DNA of 64,000 nucleotides from Treponema sp. GTDB lineage: Bacteria > Spirochaetota > Spirochaetia > Treponematales > Treponemataceae. Below the pieces are notes generated by a model. It saw only the letters and a program-made list of their open reading frames with translations, had not been told where the DNA came from and did no database searches. Position numbers and translations under genes: made by a program. Location: assembly GCA_022640795.1 (NCBI GenBank), contig JALCCK010000003.1, positions 17,061-81,060 on the forward strand, read 5' to 3'. Each line of letters starts with the position of its first letter. The stretch's first letter is position 1. Shown piece by piece: positions 44,009-54,349 of this stretch.

Positions 44009-44427
44009 TGCTGTTCCGCATCACTGGAAATACCAAGTTTTTCCATAACCAGCGGATAAATAGACATATCGGAATCCACAAAATTGAGAGCAGGAATATC
44101 TTCAGGAGAAATCCATTTATACTCGGAATGCTCCGTAAGCCTGTACGGTATAGAGCTCCCTTTATGAGGAACTTTTATCAGGTAGGCATGAAGCGTTGAA
44201 GATTCTCCGGAATGAATAAAACTGCCTTTTGCAATCAGTCCGCCAACTGCAACGGTTACTCCGAATTCCTCATTAAACTCCCGGATTATAGACTGTTCAT
44301 CAGTTTCGCCCTTTTCAACTTTTCCACCAGGGAATTCCCACCGGCCGCCCATATCGCCCACAGGATTTCTATGAGCTATCAGTATTTTTCCTTCTTCATA
44401 CGCTATGCATGCTATCGAATGCCGCAT
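44005..44427 (-). CDS. Nudix hydrolase (MutT/CTP-pyrophosphohydrolase-like)
   Basis: 140 aa from the ATG at 44427 (MRHSIACIAYEEGKILIAHR), with AGGAT upstream; the frame runs to 44505 inside the preceding gene. The Nudix box GKVEKGETDEQSIIREFNEEFG is complete apart from Phe for the hydrophobic position. The substrate is a nucleoside diphosphate derivative. It lies between a membrane-protein gene (23 bases upstream) and a lipoprotein gene (4-base overlap). Confidence 0.85.
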   Translation of the reverse strand: MRHSIACIAYEEGKILIAHRNPVGDMGGRWEFPGGKVEKGETDEQSIIREFNEEFGVTVAVGGLIAKGSFIHSGESSTLHAYLIKVPHKGSSIPYRLTEHSEYKWISPEDIPALNFVDSDMSIYPLVMEKLGISSDAEQQ

Positions 44428-44450
44428 CACTATTTTATCCTGTAATTTAT

Positions 44451-44924
44451 TTATAAAAAAAGCACCGTCGGAAATATGAAATGAAGAACCGCAGCAACGA
44501 TACAAATTATTCCTATATTTTTACGGTTATCAATAAAAATCTTTTTTATCCATGAAGGAAGAGCTGTTTCAACGGTAGCTGACATAAGATAATATTCTAT
44601 TAATAAACAGCTTCCGCCGATAAGTCCGGCTAAGGCAGGAATAAGATCTCCCACAACCGGCACATCGTTTCGAATCACCGACAGAAGTTTCATTAATCCT
44701 GTCAGACACGAAAGAACCCCGAGCACCAGTCTGAATGATTTATCACTAAATACACGGCTGTTCTTGAATAGAGATTTAACCGAACCTTTATCAACCTTTT
44801 CCACTACAGGATTTTCCGACTTTCGATGCAGTCTGAGCGCTTCCGGCGTAAAATCTTCGCCGTATAACAAAGAAAGACCGCACAGAAGATTCAGCAGTAT
44901 TGACAAAAAATAGAATTGCAACAT
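44451..44924 (-). CDS. Small membrane protein of unknown function
   Basis: 157 aa with about four hydrophobic segments: residues about 2-21, 66-84, 92-112 and the C-terminal 136-157. A short cytoplasmic or periplasmic stretch with ALRLHRKSENPVVEKVDKG separates the first two. Not a family I recognise. It lies 24 bases after the membrane protein gene at 44949 and 23 bases before the Nudix gene, probably in one transcript. Confidence 0.65.
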   Translation of the reverse strand: MLQFYFLSILLNLLCGLSLLYGEDFTPEALRLHRKSENPVVEKVDKGSVKSLFKNSRVFSDKSFRLVLGVLSCLTGLMKLLSVIRNDVPVVGDLIPALAGLIGGSCLLIEYYLMSATVETALPSWIKKIFIDNRKNIGIICIVAAVLHFIFPTVLFL

Positions 44925-44948
44925 AGATTTTTTATCCTTCCTGAAAAT

Positions 44949-45509
44949 TCAGCGTTTCTCAATCGTCGACTTTAACGTCTTGGATTCTCCGGCAATAGAA
45001 ACAACAGCCGATATGTTTATTATATCATAATCAGAAAATTTTGTCCTTATAAAATCTTCTTTTCCATCATATTTTCCGGTCATCGTTTTTTTTGCTGTTA
45101 TCTGATTATCGGTATCAAGAGCAGAAACGACAGCCTCGACAGAAACGACAGCTGCAGGAACCTTTGAAGATGGTGAAAAATGAATACTCACATATACCAT
45201 ATCGTCATACGAAAATGCAGACAGTTCAGCAGTCACTCCACCGATTACGGCTCTGTATGATTTATTACCGAAAAATGATAAAAAAAGCACAAGAACCAGA
45301 CAAGCCACCAGTGTGCCTAGTATAAATCTGTCGGATCTGGTTGAAACAAGATTTTTAAAAAGTCCCCTCGTCACTTTCGGCCCTGCCCCGTTGTAATAGT
45401 CTTTCACTATTTTCGGAGCATGTGCCAAGCGTTCTTCTCTATTATAATAATAGTGAAGCGGTTCTTCACCGTCCGGGTATCCTTCATTAGAATCGTCACC
45501 AAAGGTCAT
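44949..45509 (-). CDS. Single-pass membrane protein of unknown function
   Basis: 186 aa. An acidic, Tyr-rich cytoplasmic N-terminus (DGEEPLHYYYNREERL), one membrane helix at about 62-82 (FILGTLVACLVLVLFLSFF), and an extracytoplasmic beta-rich domain of about 100 residues. Family not recognised. It starts 12 bases after the lipoprotein gene at 45522 and precedes another membrane-protein gene, so the three may build one envelope complex. Confidence 0.65.
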   Translation of the reverse strand: MTFGDDSNEGYPDGEEPLHYYYNREERLAHAPKIVKDYYNGAGPKVTRGLFKNLVSTRSDRFILGTLVACLVLVLFLSFFGNKSYRAVIGGVTAELSAFSYDDMVYVSIHFSPSSKVPAAVVSVEAVVSALDTDNQITAKKTMTGKYDGKEDFIRTKFSDYDIINISAVVSIAGESKTLKSTIEKR

Positions 45510-45521
45510 TGCTTTCCTCTA

Positions 45522-46742
45522 TTAACGTTTAACAAGTTCTGCAATCAGGGAATCAGTTCTCCACCAATCGACACGGGCATCATCCCGACGGACAAAAAGA
45601 CCCGTCAGAATCCCATTTGAAGAAAGTGAGAATGTATAATACAATAATTTATCAGGATCAAGTGCAATGGTTCGCTTTAAGATTTTTTGCCCGTTTCCCT
45701 GAACCATTTGAATCGTAAATCCATCGTTCGTAGCTATAATAAAAAAAAGCCAGCCGGAATCCGTCACTCCGAGAAAATCATACGGAATATTATAGGTCAG
45801 CTTACTAAATCCGTCTGTTTCTGTATCCTGGTACGGAGGCACGGATAAAGGATTTCCATATGTTCCCGTTTTTATATCAAGCGGATACAGCATTGTACCG
45901 GTATAATCAATTCCTGACTGAACCTTTGAAGCACTGTCTATCGTCGTCGTATAATAATCCGCCATAAGGTAAAGCATTTTATCGCTATAGTCGGGAATAA
46001 CGCCATCGACAGAAATAAACATATCGTTCTGGGCTTTATCTTTATACGGATTGGGAACAGAATTGGAATCTATGGGAATAGTATACAGAAGATATCCATT
46101 TGCAGCAAACCAGTACACAACAAGGCCCTTATTTGTCACACATTCAACAATAAGCTCTCCGCCTTTTACTGTATAGAGATTCTTTATATAAGGAAAAGGA
46201 GAGCCGCTGGGCCCCTGCTGTCCAAGATAATCGATAAATTTACCGTCACTGGAGAAGCGCAGAACAACCTGTGATAAAAGCAGATTCTGATCTTTGTCCT
46301 GTTCCTGCCGTTCACGAGGCAAGGTATCTGCTACGTAAAGGTTTTGCCCGTCATCGACAGAGATAGCACCCGGTAAATTAAACGGATATTCCACGGCCTT
46401 ACGGGTGCTGTTCTTTACGTCCGCTGAAGATGCAAAATCAGGTTTCACACTTTTTGTCTTGTTATAATATAAGGACAGAAGATCCCCATATGAATTCAAC
46501 TCGAGGATTTTACCGGCCTCACCGTTAGAAATATAAAAAAAACCATCATTCATAGCCAGCGAAGTATTTATCTGGCCGGAATTGGAAAGATCAAAAAGAT
46601 TAAGCTGTTTTTCAAGATTTCCGTATGAAAGCTTGAATAATTCCTGCGTATCTATGGAACTGATTCCTTTATTCCGGGAACAGGAAACAAGAGCAAACGC
46701 AGCAGTAAGTACGGATAAACATACAACTTTATTTTTTATCAT
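45522..46742 (-). CDS. Lipoprotein with beta-propeller-like repeats
   Basis: 406 aa. The signal peptide ends in [12 protein letters not shown], a good lipobox with Cys acceptor. The mature part has repeated strands such as [34 protein letters not shown] and [15 protein letters not shown], resembling NHL/six-bladed propeller units. It is probably membrane-anchored outside the cytoplasm. It heads a minus-strand run of five genes and is divergent from secA. Its -10 ends eight bases before the ATG, with no ribosome binding site. Confidence 0.75.
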   Translation of the reverse strand: MIKNKVVCLSVLTAAFALVSCSRNKGISSIDTQELFKLSYGNLEKQLNLFDLSNSGQINTSLAMNDGFFYISNGEAGKILELNSYGDLLSLYYNKTKSVKPDFASSADVKNSTRKAVEYPFNLPGAISVDDGQNLYVADTLPRERQEQDKDQNLLLSQVVLRFSSDGKFIDYLGQQGPSGSPFPYIKNLYTVKGGELIVECVTNKGLVVYWFAANGYLLYTIPIDSNSVPNPYKDKAQNDMFISVDGVIPDYSDKMLYLMADYYTTTIDSASKVQSGIDYTGTMLYPLDIKTGTYGNPLSVPPYQDTETDGFSKLTYNIPYDFLGVTDSGWLFFIIATNDGFTIQMVQGNGQKILKRTIALDPDKLLYYTFSLSSNGILTGLFVRRDDARVDWWRTDSLIAELVKR

Positions 46743-46750
46743 ATAATCAT

Positions 46751-46779
46751 AGAATAAAGTTTCAGTTCCCGATTGTCAA
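46751..46779 (-). promoter_or_regulatory. Promoter of lipoprotein gene (near-leaderless)
   Basis: On the minus strand TTGACA (46779-46774), a 17-base spacer and TATTCT (46756-46751). The ATG begins eight bases later (46742). Confidence 0.65.
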
Positions 46780-46822
46780 TTATCTTTACTATAATTGTAA
46801 ATTATCGTATATTTTATGTACT

Positions 46823-49609
46823 ATGATAGATAAAGTGATGACTTTTCTGTTCGGTTCTCAGAATGACCGAGATGTAAAAGCACTCAGACCCATTCTTGCA
46901 AAAGTAAATGCAAAAGAAAGCTGGGCTGCGTCCCTTACGGCTGAAGATTTCCCGAAACAGACGGCACTATTAAAACAACGTATAAAAGACGGAACAAAAC
47001 TGGATGAACTTGTTCCTGAAGCGTTTTCGCTTGCCAGAGAAGCTGCAAAACGGGTACTGGGAGAAAGAGCCTTTGATGTTCAAATAATGGGGTCCTTAGT
47101 TCTCAATTCCGGACGCATAACAGAAATGAAAACCGGTGAAGGAAAGACGCTTATGTGCGTCGCATCTGCATATCTGAACAGTCTTTCTGATAAAGGTGTT
47201 CATATAGTTACTGTCAACGATTATCTTGCAGAGCGGGATGCAAACTGGATGCGCCCGGTTTATGCATATATGGGTCAAACCGTTGGGACAATTCTTTCTA
47301 ACATGGATAACGATGCACGAAAGGACGCTTATGCGTGTGATATCACGTACGGGACAAACAATGAATTCGGATTCGACTATCTGCGTGATAATATGCAGAT
47401 TGATCTGTCTAAAAAAGTGCAGAGAGGTTTTAACTACTGCATAATAGACGAAATAGACTCCATACTTATCGATGAGGCACGAACACCGCTTATTATCAGC
47501 GGGAAAGGTGAAGACGATACCTTTAAGTACCATGAAGTCGATAAATACGTTGATCAGCTTACCGAAGTAGAAAAAGATCCGGTAACCGGACTTTATCCGG
47601 ACGAAGTCCAGATGACGCCTGAAGAACGAAAAGCGCTTAAAGGCGACTACAAACTCGACGAAAAGTCAAAGCGTGTTTCATTTACCGACGCCGGTATGAA
47701 TCATATCGATGAAATTCTGCACCAGCATAATCTCATAACCGGTACGGTTTTCGATGAAAGCAATTTTGAATACGTCCATTATTTTACGCAGGCAGTACGA
47801 GCACACCGCCTGTATAAAGCTGAAGTAGATTATCTGGTAAAAGACGGACAGGTCCAGATTGTTGATGAATTCACCGGCCGAATTCTTGAAGGACGGCGAT
47901 ACGGAGACGGGCTGCATCAGGCAATCGAAGCAAAAGAACATTTACGGATTGCCCAGAGAAACAGAACGATGGCAACCATTACGTTCCAGAATTTTTTCCG
48001 TATGTACGACAAGCTTTCCGGAATGACCGGTACAGCCGCAACTGAAGCAGTAGAATTCAATAAAATATACAAACTTGATGTCGTTGCCATTCCAACGAAC
48101 AAACCGATAGCACGTAAAGACGAAAACGATGAAGTATATCTGAACGAAAGCGATAAATGGGAAGCTATCTGCCGGGAAATTGCAGATGCGTACAAAAAGG
48201 GACAGCCTGTTCTTGTCGGTACCGTTTCGGTTGAAAAGTCGGAACACCTTTCGGAAATGCTTACGAGAAAAGGTATCCGGCACGAAGTCCTGAATGCTAA
48301 AAATCATGCCCGGGAAGCAATGATTATCGCAGAAGCGGGAGCGAAAGGAGCGGTAACCATTGCGACCAATATGGCGGGACGTGGTACCGATATAAAACTC
48401 GGAGGGAATCCGGAATTCCGCGCACAGAAAAAAGCCGGCACGAACGCTACAAAAGAACAGTTTGAAGCAGCGCACAAAATCGAAAAAGAAAAGTGGCTCA
48501 AAGATTATGAAGAAGTAAAAAACATCGGAGGGCTTTACGTTATCGGAACGGAGCGGCATGAAAGCCGCCGAATCGATAATCAGTTGCGCGGACGATCCGG
48601 TCGTCAGGGAGATCCGGGACGCAGTAAATTCTTTATTTCCATGGACGATGATCTTATGCGGCTGTTCGGCGGCGAAAAGATGAAAAAGATGATGAGTCGT
48701 ATCGGCATGGAACCGGGAGAACCAATTTATCATCCGTGGCTTAACAAAGGAATTGCAAATGCGCAGAAAAAAGTCGAAGAACGGAACTTTGAAATACGTA
48801 AACACCTGCTTGACTATGACGACGTTCTGAATGAGCAGCGAAGCGTTATCTATGAACAGCGCGATACGATTCTGGCTGATAACGATCTTTCTACCCGTGT
48901 CATGAATAATGCGAAAGATCTGGTAGAAGATTACTTTGACCAGTATGAGGACGATTCCCGCCATCACATTGCAACCGCCGAAACACGGTTGCTCGACAAA
49001 ATCCGCAATACGTTCGGCATACAGCTGCCGGCGGAAAATCTGACGAAAGAAAAGATTACGGCGGCGCTTCAGAATGATCTGACTGAAAAGGAAGAACTTG
49101 CGGGAAAAGAAAATCTCAATATGTTTATCCGCTATCAGTATATCATCGCGATCGACCATAAATGGCTCGATCAGCTGGAAGAACTTGAAGCGCTCCGGGA
49201 TGCAGTAAATCTCCGTTCCTACGGATCAAAGAATCCGCTTACGGAATATAAGATAGACGGCTTCAATATGTTTGATGACATGATGGATTCTATCAGAATC
49301 GGAATCATTTCACGCGTATTCAAAGTCAGAATACAGTTGAGTGCCGAAGCAGAAGAACAACGCAGGCGTCAGATAAATATGAATGCACAGCATCAGGAAG
49401 CACAAACTTCTTTTGGGCATACCGGTGAAAAGACTGCTGCATCTTCATTTAGTGGTACCCAGGCAAAACACACGGCCGCCCACGGGGCCATGCAGAATCA
49501 CACACAGGGACAATCCGTTACTGTCCGGCGGACGACTCCGAAAGTTGGCCGTAATGATCCCTGCCCCTGCGGTAGCGGTAAAAAATATAAAAACTGCTGC
49601 GGCAGATAA
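46823..49609 (+). CDS. secA: Preprotein translocase ATPase SecA
   Basis: 928 aa. Nucleotide-binding motifs include [26 protein letters not shown] and [12 protein letters not shown] with [10 protein letters not shown]. The C-terminus holds the zinc and SecB/ribosome-binding motif [16 protein letters not shown]. It drives Sec export of the many signal-peptide proteins in the window. There is no clear ribosome binding site; TTTACT-N17-TATATT (46785-46813) ends nine bases before the ATG. The ECF transporter genes follow closely. Confidence 0.98.
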   Translation: MIDKVMTFLFGSQNDRDVKALRPILAKVNAKESWAASLTAEDFPKQTALLKQRIKDGTKLDELVPEAFSLAREAAKRVLGERAFDVQIMGSLVLNSGRITEMKTGEGKTLMCVASAYLNSLSDKGVHIVTVNDYLAERDANWMRPVYAYMGQTVGTILSNMDNDARKDAYACDITYGTNNEFGFDYLRDNMQIDLSKKVQRGFNYCIIDEIDSILIDEARTPLIISGKGEDDTFKYHEVDKYVDQLTEVEKDPVTGLYPDEVQMTPEERKALKGDYKLDEKSKRVSFTDAGMNHIDEILHQHNLITGTVFDESNFEYVHYFTQAVRAHRLYKAEVDYLVKDGQVQIVDEFTGRILEGRRYGDGLHQAIEAKEHLRIAQRNRTMATITFQNFFRMYDKLSGMTGTAATEAVEFNKIYKLDVVAIPTNKPIARKDENDEVYLNESDKWEAICREIADAYKKGQPVLVGTVSVEKSEHLSEMLTRKGIRHEVLNAKNHAREAMIIAEAGAKGAVTIATNMAGRGTDIKLGGNPEFRAQKKAGTNATKEQFEAAHKIEKEKWLKDYEEVKNIGGLYVIGTERHESRRIDNQLRGRSGRQGDPGRSKFFISMDDDLMRLFGGEKMKKMMSRIGMEPGEPIYHPWLNKGIANAQKKVEERNFEIRKHLLDYDDVLNEQRSVIYEQRDTILADNDLSTRVMNNAKDLVEDYFDQYEDDSRHHIATAETRLLDKIRNTFGIQLPAENLTKEKITAALQNDLTEKEELAGKENLNMFIRYQYIIAIDHKWLDQLEELEALRDAVNLRSYGSKNPLTEYKIDGFNMFDDMMDSIRIGIISRVFKVRIQLSAEAEEQRRRQINMNAQHQEAQTSFGHTGEKTAASSFSGTQAKHTAAHGAMQNHTQGQSVTVRRTTPKVGRNDPCPCGSGKKYKNCCGR

Positions 49610-49665
49610 AATGTACCGTGCAGCAGTCCGTTCCGCCTGCTGTACTTTTTTCTGCCTTGTATGTT

Positions 49666-51108
49666 ATGAATGCGCTTACCATAAAAAATCTTTGCTTTAT
49701 CTACAAGAACTGGACCGGAGAAAATAATCCGCCGGTTTTCAGTTCTCTTGATTTTACGGTAGGTAAAGGTGAGCATGTACTGTTACTCGCAAAACCCGGA
49801 AGTGGCAAAACGACATTAGCCAGAATAGTGGCAGATCTTATTCCGAAATTTATTGACGGATACCTGAACGGTATAATACTGATCCAGGGAAAAAATATTT
49901 CCGGATTCGAACCGTATCAACTGATCCAGGACATCTGTTACATTTCACAAAATCCTGCAGAAATGGTTATAACATCAACGGTCGAGAATGAAATAGCCTT
50001 TCCCCTGGAGTCCATGGGAATCAAACGGGATATGATTGTACAACGGGTACAGGAAGCTCTTGATCAATGGGGACTCAGGAAATTTGCGAAGGCAAGTCCC
50101 TCGGAACTATCCGGCGGTGAACGGAAGCGGATGCTTCTCGCTGTTGCAACAGCTATCGACGCCGCGGTTCTCCTTTTGGATGAGTCGTTTGACGATCTGG
50201 ATACCTACTGGCGAAAAAAACTTTCGCACTTGATACAGGAAAGCGATAAGACGATAATAGTCCTGAGTGCCCGGTATTTACCGCAGTTTACCGCCTGCCT
50301 GCCGAAAGTCGTAATACTTGAAAACGGACAAATTCATCATTGTACAGCTGCAACTGCAAGAAACGATTTTACGCATAAAACTATAGAATACTATCACAGT
50401 CATGGTGCGCTTCCGACAGAAAAAGAACCGGGGGCGAAAATCCGGACAGCCGGTAATCATCTTCTATCAGTCGATTCATTACGAAAAACCAAACGAAGAA
50501 AAAATATTTTATCAGAAGCACCGTTTGTATTGTCCTGTTCACATTTTACAGTCCGGACAGGAGAAATAATCCGGCTGCTCGGATGCAACGGGAGCGGAAA
50601 ATCAACCTTCAGCAGAATTCTGTGTGGTCTTGATACCTGTGATACGGGACGGATAGAGCTCGATGGAAAAAAAGTCCGGCAGGAAACGCTCAATACACAA
50701 GTAGGATATCTTTTCCAAAATCCGGATTTCCAGATTTTTCTTCCGACAGTTTACGACGAGCTTGCCTGGGGACTGGAAAATTCCGGAAATTATACGAAAG
50801 ACGAAATCTATCTCCGGGTAAAACACTGTGCAGAGTTGTTCGGACTTGAATTACAGAGCACACCTGCCACAATGAGTTTTGCATTACGAAAAAAACTTCA
50901 GGCAGCAGTATATTACCTGCTCGATCGCCCCTTTCTGATTCTTGATGAACTGGATGGAGCAATGTCCTATGAGGATGCCTATTTTATTACAGAGCAGCTC
51001 GGTCAGCAGGGAGCAGCACTTCTCATCATTACTCATGATGATTTTTTTGCGCAAGACATAGCAGACAAAACATACCGTATTACAAACGGTATAATGGAAT
51101 CGGTATGA
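49666..51108 (+). CDS. ECF transporter ATPase, two fused cassettes (EcfA1A2-like)
   Basis: 480 aa from the ATG at 49666 (MNALTIKNLCF); the frame extends to a GTG at 49618 just after secA. The first cassette has AKPGSGKTTLARI, LSGGERKRMLLA and LLLDESFDDLD. The second has GCNGSGKSTFSRIL and LILDELDGAM, but its signature is TMSFALRKKLQA instead of LSGGQ. The Q-loop of the second is LFQNPDFQIFLPTVYDELAWG, typical of EcfA. It overlaps the EcfT gene by four bases and powers vitamin or metal uptake with the S component at 51892. Confidence 0.88.
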   Translation: MNALTIKNLCFIYKNWTGENNPPVFSSLDFTVGKGEHVLLLAKPGSGKTTLARIVADLIPKFIDGYLNGIILIQGKNISGFEPYQLIQDICYISQNPAEMVITSTVENEIAFPLESMGIKRDMIVQRVQEALDQWGLRKFAKASPSELSGGERKRMLLAVATAIDAAVLLLDESFDDLDTYWRKKLSHLIQESDKTIIVLSARYLPQFTACLPKVVILENGQIHHCTAATARNDFTHKTIEYYHSHGALPTEKEPGAKIRTAGNHLLSVDSLRKTKRRKNILSEAPFVLSCSHFTVRTGEIIRLLGCNGSGKSTFSRILCGLDTCDTGRIELDGKKVRQETLNTQVGYLFQNPDFQIFLPTVYDELAWGLENSGNYTKDEIYLRVKHCAELFGLELQSTPATMSFALRKKLQAAVYYLLDRPFLILDELDGAMSYEDAYFITEQLGQQGAALLIITHDDFFAQDIADKTYRITNGIMESV

Positions 51109-51875
51109 CAACAGATATCTTTATCGCAGGCAAAGGGATTCTCTATCGTATAGATCCGCGTACAAAAATACCAGCAGCAGTGTCCTTCTGCATATATGTT
51201 TTTCTTCCGATTCACTTTTATTCTGCAGCCCTTTTTGCGACTATATTGTTCTTCTGCTCTATTTATTCTCTGGGATTAAAAAACACGATACAGATATTCA
51301 AGACTGTTTTTCCCATGCTGTTCATTATGCTGCTCTTTTCTCCTTTATATAACAGAGATGGCATTCCGCTGCTAAAATTAGGAACAACAGTTGTACTCAC
51401 AAAAGACGGACTGCTGCAGACAGCATTACTCGATATCCGTTTCTTTTCCATCACCTTCGTCTGCTCACTGTTGTTTGCAACAACAAAGATGGAAGAAATC
51501 ATACTGGCCCTGGAAAGCTTCAGAATGCCGTACAAAGCAGGTCTTACAATCTCACTTGTTTTCACAGCAGTCCCCGGTATCATCGATTCGTTTCACCAGA
51601 TCAGCGATTCCCACAAACTGAGGCGGGCCACTATGCCGAAAATACGGAATACGCTCAAAAACCGTATACGAAATATTCTGCCGACGCTGACAAGCGCGCT
51701 CGTCGTTACATTGCGGAATATTCCCGCTCTCGCAATGAGCCTTGAAGCGAGAGGTTTCGGTTCCGCTGTTAAAAGGACTCAGTATCATGATCTTTCGGCC
51801 TACCGCCATCCGTTTCGTGATACTATTGCCTTTGGTGTCGTATTCATAGTACTATTCATAGCATCAAAGAAATAG
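51105..51875 (+). CDS. ECF transporter transmembrane subunit EcfT
   Basis: 256 aa with about five hydrophobic segments and the coupling motif ALAMSLEARGFGSAVKRT, an instance of the EcfT AxxxRGxxxx helix that contacts the ATPases, plus the earlier KAGLTISLVFTAVPGI. ATGA overlap with the ATPase gene and 16 bases before the S-component gene show a dedicated operon (group I ECF arrangement). Confidence 0.88.
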   Translation: MTTDIFIAGKGILYRIDPRTKIPAAVSFCIYVFLPIHFYSAALFATILFFCSIYSLGLKNTIQIFKTVFPMLFIMLLFSPLYNRDGIPLLKLGTTVVLTKDGLLQTALLDIRFFSITFVCSLLFATTKMEEIILALESFRMPYKAGLTISLVFTAVPGIIDSFHQISDSHKLRRATMPKIRNTLKNRIRNILPTLTSALVVTLRNIPALAMSLEARGFGSAVKRTQYHDLSAYRHPFRDTIAFGVVFIVLFIASKK

Positions 51876-51891
51876 AGAAGGAAAAAACAGA

Positions 51892-52437
51892 ATGAAAAAA
51901 AATGATAATGCAACACTACAAGTAGCGCTGACTGCAGGAATGACTGCTGTCGTCGTTGTTTTTACAATTATAGTAAAAATACCAACCCCGACTAAAGGAT
52001 ACTTGAACTTATGTGATTTAGCTATAAGTTTTATAGCTTTCACATTCTCTCCGCTGACCGCAATGCTGACGGCAGGATTGGGAACCTGTCTGGCTGACAT
52101 ACTGTCAGGATATCCGCAATGGGCACCGATATCGCTTATAGTTCACGGTTTGGAAGGGCTTATAACAGCGCTTATTGTTGCAAGTCCGGTACAGAAAAAA
52201 AATACTTCCGGTGAAAAAATATCCGCCATACGGATTATCATTGCAATGATTGCTTGTATTGTGATTGTAGCAGGCGGATATTTTGTACTGGGAGCAATCT
52301 TTATGAGTATTGGATTCGGAGCTGCAGCAGCAGGAATTCCGGGAAACATAGTACAAGCCGGAATTGGAGTCATTGGAGGCTATATACTCTCACGTGCTGT
52401 TATAAAAGCGTATCCGCCTGTTCGCGGACTAATTTAA
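51892..52437 (+). CDS. ECF transporter substrate-binding S component
   Basis: 181 aa with about six membrane helices. The FSPLTAMLTAGLGTCLADIL and GYPQWAPISLIVHGLEGLI segments match the S-component fold (vitamin or cofactor precursor uptake). The substrate cannot be assigned: the thiamine or biotin hallmark residues are not evident and there is no riboswitch upstream. It is the last gene of the ecfA-ecfT-S operon; a weak hairpin follows. Confidence 0.82.
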   Translation: MKKNDNATLQVALTAGMTAVVVVFTIIVKIPTPTKGYLNLCDLAISFIAFTFSPLTAMLTAGLGTCLADILSGYPQWAPISLIVHGLEGLITALIVASPVQKKNTSGEKISAIRIIIAMIACIVIVAGGYFVLGAIFMSIGFGAAAAGIPGNIVQAGIGVIGGYILSRAVIKAYPPVRGLI

Positions 52438-52451
52438 GAAAGTAAACAGAG

Positions 52452-52484
52452 ATCATACAGACAGTAACATTCTGCCTGTATGAT
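52452..52484. terminator. Imperfect hairpin between convergent operons
   Basis: ATCATACAG (52452-52460) and CTGTATGAT (52476-52484) pair perfectly around a 15-base loop. The T run is weak in both directions, so a bidirectional terminator is probable but not certain. Confidence 0.45.
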
Positions 52485-52492
52485 TGAAACTA

Positions 52493-54304
52493 TTATTTGC
52501 CTGTATGCCCCGGAATTCCTATACGGTTAAGAGGCCAAAAACGGAATAAAGCTGTTCCAAGTATCAGTGAGCTGCGAACATACTGCGGCTTCATATTCGA
52601 GTAATACGTTACCGAATAATCATCCAGCGGAGTAAGTTTTGTCAGCTGGCTTGAAACAGAATGTCGCATATCGAGTGAATTGAACCGGTTGTCCCCCATC
52701 ATAAAATAATGCCCGGTGGGGATATACTGCGGATTACCCTTTGCATCATTAGCAGGAAATACCGGCATATTACGCTGGTCAAGCAGCATAACATAATTAA
52801 AAACAGGTTCAACTGCAGTCAGAATTTCTATTCGTCGTTTATCATTATTTAATTCAACAGAACTTTTTCCAGATGTGAGAAGTTCCGCATTGCGAACCAT
52901 AAGCCGCCCGACAGACAGTTTAACCATGAGATTCAATTTAAAATTCGCATCACTGTACAGATCACCGCCGGCCAGACGATTTCCGGAAAGCTGTCCGTTC
53001 GTATCAGTATAAACAGATACACTGCCAATCCAATCAGTCATAAAAGCGGTAAACCATTGTGCCCCTCCGGCCGTTTTAAGGAGTCTTTTCGTAACAGAAA
53101 TATTGTTGTCGGTGTTCGATTCGTCATTATTCAATAAATAATAAAGAAACATCTGCTTTGGGGTAAGGAGATTTTCAATATCCGGTATCGAATTCAAATT
53201 ACGGCCGGTGGCAAGAGCGGTAAAACTGTCAGCAAGTGAACGACACTCAGTTTTCGTTTCTTCTATATTCAGGGCACGGCGTGCTTTTTCACAGGTAATC
53301 ATTGAATCATAATCCGCCGGCTTCAAAGGATAATACTGAATACCTCTTTTTATATCGCTTCGTGAATCATTCAAATTCCAGGAGGCCCACTCATTATCAA
53401 TCGCGACCGGTTTAAATTCAGATGATTCCCGGGTACGGGAATATAACGTTCCATCCTGCATCATAAGCTGTTCTCCCGGTTCTCCCGTTATGCGTTTAAC
53501 CAGCGGATCGGCCTTGGGCTGTCCGGTAACGGCGTCGCGATTCAGGTTAACCACTGAAAAAGTGAGCATATACACAAGCTGAGAAACAACCGTTTTAACC
53601 TCTGATTTGCGATCCATGGTATAATGTGGATTACGAAATATAACAATATCTCCACGTTTATACGACCGCATTTTTGGGATTCCTATATCGGAAAGTGGGA
53701 ATTTCGGTCCGCTGGGAGTTTTAAAAACAACAACCCTGTCTTTTACGAGAAATTCCGGAACCATCGATTCGGAAGGAATCTGGTAAAGTTGTACGACAAA
53801 AATCTGTATAAGCAGAACCATAAAAACGGCCCAGACGAGCGCGTCGATCCAGTCGACGATCTCAAACATAAAACGCCGGAAACCGTGACGTATAACAGGT
53901 TCTGTTTTTGTATGTGCCTTTGCCCATACGTCACAAAGTGTATAAACCCGCTTTTCATTCAGCCAGTAAAGAACCGCAACAGTTCCCACAGCGACGATTA
54001 TCCACAAAATGACAGAAAGAACATCAAAACCGTATGAAGTACCCTCTTTTCCTGCCCGCCGCAGCACAAAAGCAGTAAGCATAACAAACGGAAGATACTG
54101 ATACATCTTGCGTACAATGGCAATAGCCCGAATATCATTCCGCTTCAACAGAACGGGAAAAGCATAGTAGGCAAGAAAAACGGAAAAAACCAAAGCCACC
54201 GGGAAGGCCAGAACAGAAACATCCGCACGAAATGAAAAATTCAGGATACTGAACAGAAGAGAAGCTGCCAGTGTAATACTCAATGATAGTATAAATTTCT
54301 TCAT
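52493..54304 (-). CDS. lepB: Signal peptidase I with large insertion
   Basis: 603 aa, about twice the usual length. Five or so membrane helices lie before the catalytic part. The active-site Ser is in QIPSESMVPEF (about residue 177) and the Lys in LVKRITGEPGEQ (about 270); the last conserved box MMGDNRFNSLDMRH comes only at about 536. The ~255 residues between hold a helical domain with no signal peptidase counterpart (LLTPKQMFLYYLLNN). It cleaves Sec-exported proteins. TATACT (minus strand 54316-54311) ends six bases before the ATG, so the mRNA may be leaderless. Confidence 0.9.
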   Translation of the reverse strand: MKKFILSLSITLAASLLFSILNFSFRADVSVLAFPVALVFSVFLAYYAFPVLLKRNDIRAIAIVRKMYQYLPFVMLTAFVLRRAGKEGTSYGFDVLSVILWIIVAVGTVAVLYWLNEKRVYTLCDVWAKAHTKTEPVIRHGFRRFMFEIVDWIDALVWAVFMVLLIQIFVVQLYQIPSESMVPEFLVKDRVVVFKTPSGPKFPLSDIGIPKMRSYKRGDIVIFRNPHYTMDRKSEVKTVVSQLVYMLTFSVVNLNRDAVTGQPKADPLVKRITGEPGEQLMMQDGTLYSRTRESSEFKPVAIDNEWASWNLNDSRSDIKRGIQYYPLKPADYDSMITCEKARRALNIEETKTECRSLADSFTALATGRNLNSIPDIENLLTPKQMFLYYLLNNDESNTDNNISVTKRLLKTAGGAQWFTAFMTDWIGSVSVYTDTNGQLSGNRLAGGDLYSDANFKLNLMVKLSVGRLMVRNAELLTSGKSSVELNNDKRRIEILTAVEPVFNYVMLLDQRNMPVFPANDAKGNPQYIPTGHYFMMGDNRFNSLDMRHSVSSQLTKLTPLDDYSVTYYSNMKPQYVRSSLILGTALFRFWPLNRIGIPGHTGK

Positions 54305-54349
54305 TGTTTTAGTATAGCAAAAAGCGATTAAATAAGCTATATTCTTTAT

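Noticed and set aside
47942..49159. 405-codon open frame on the minus strand opposite secA
   Set aside because: Lies wholly inside secA, has no start signals or recognisable domain, and reflects the codon bias of the sense strand.
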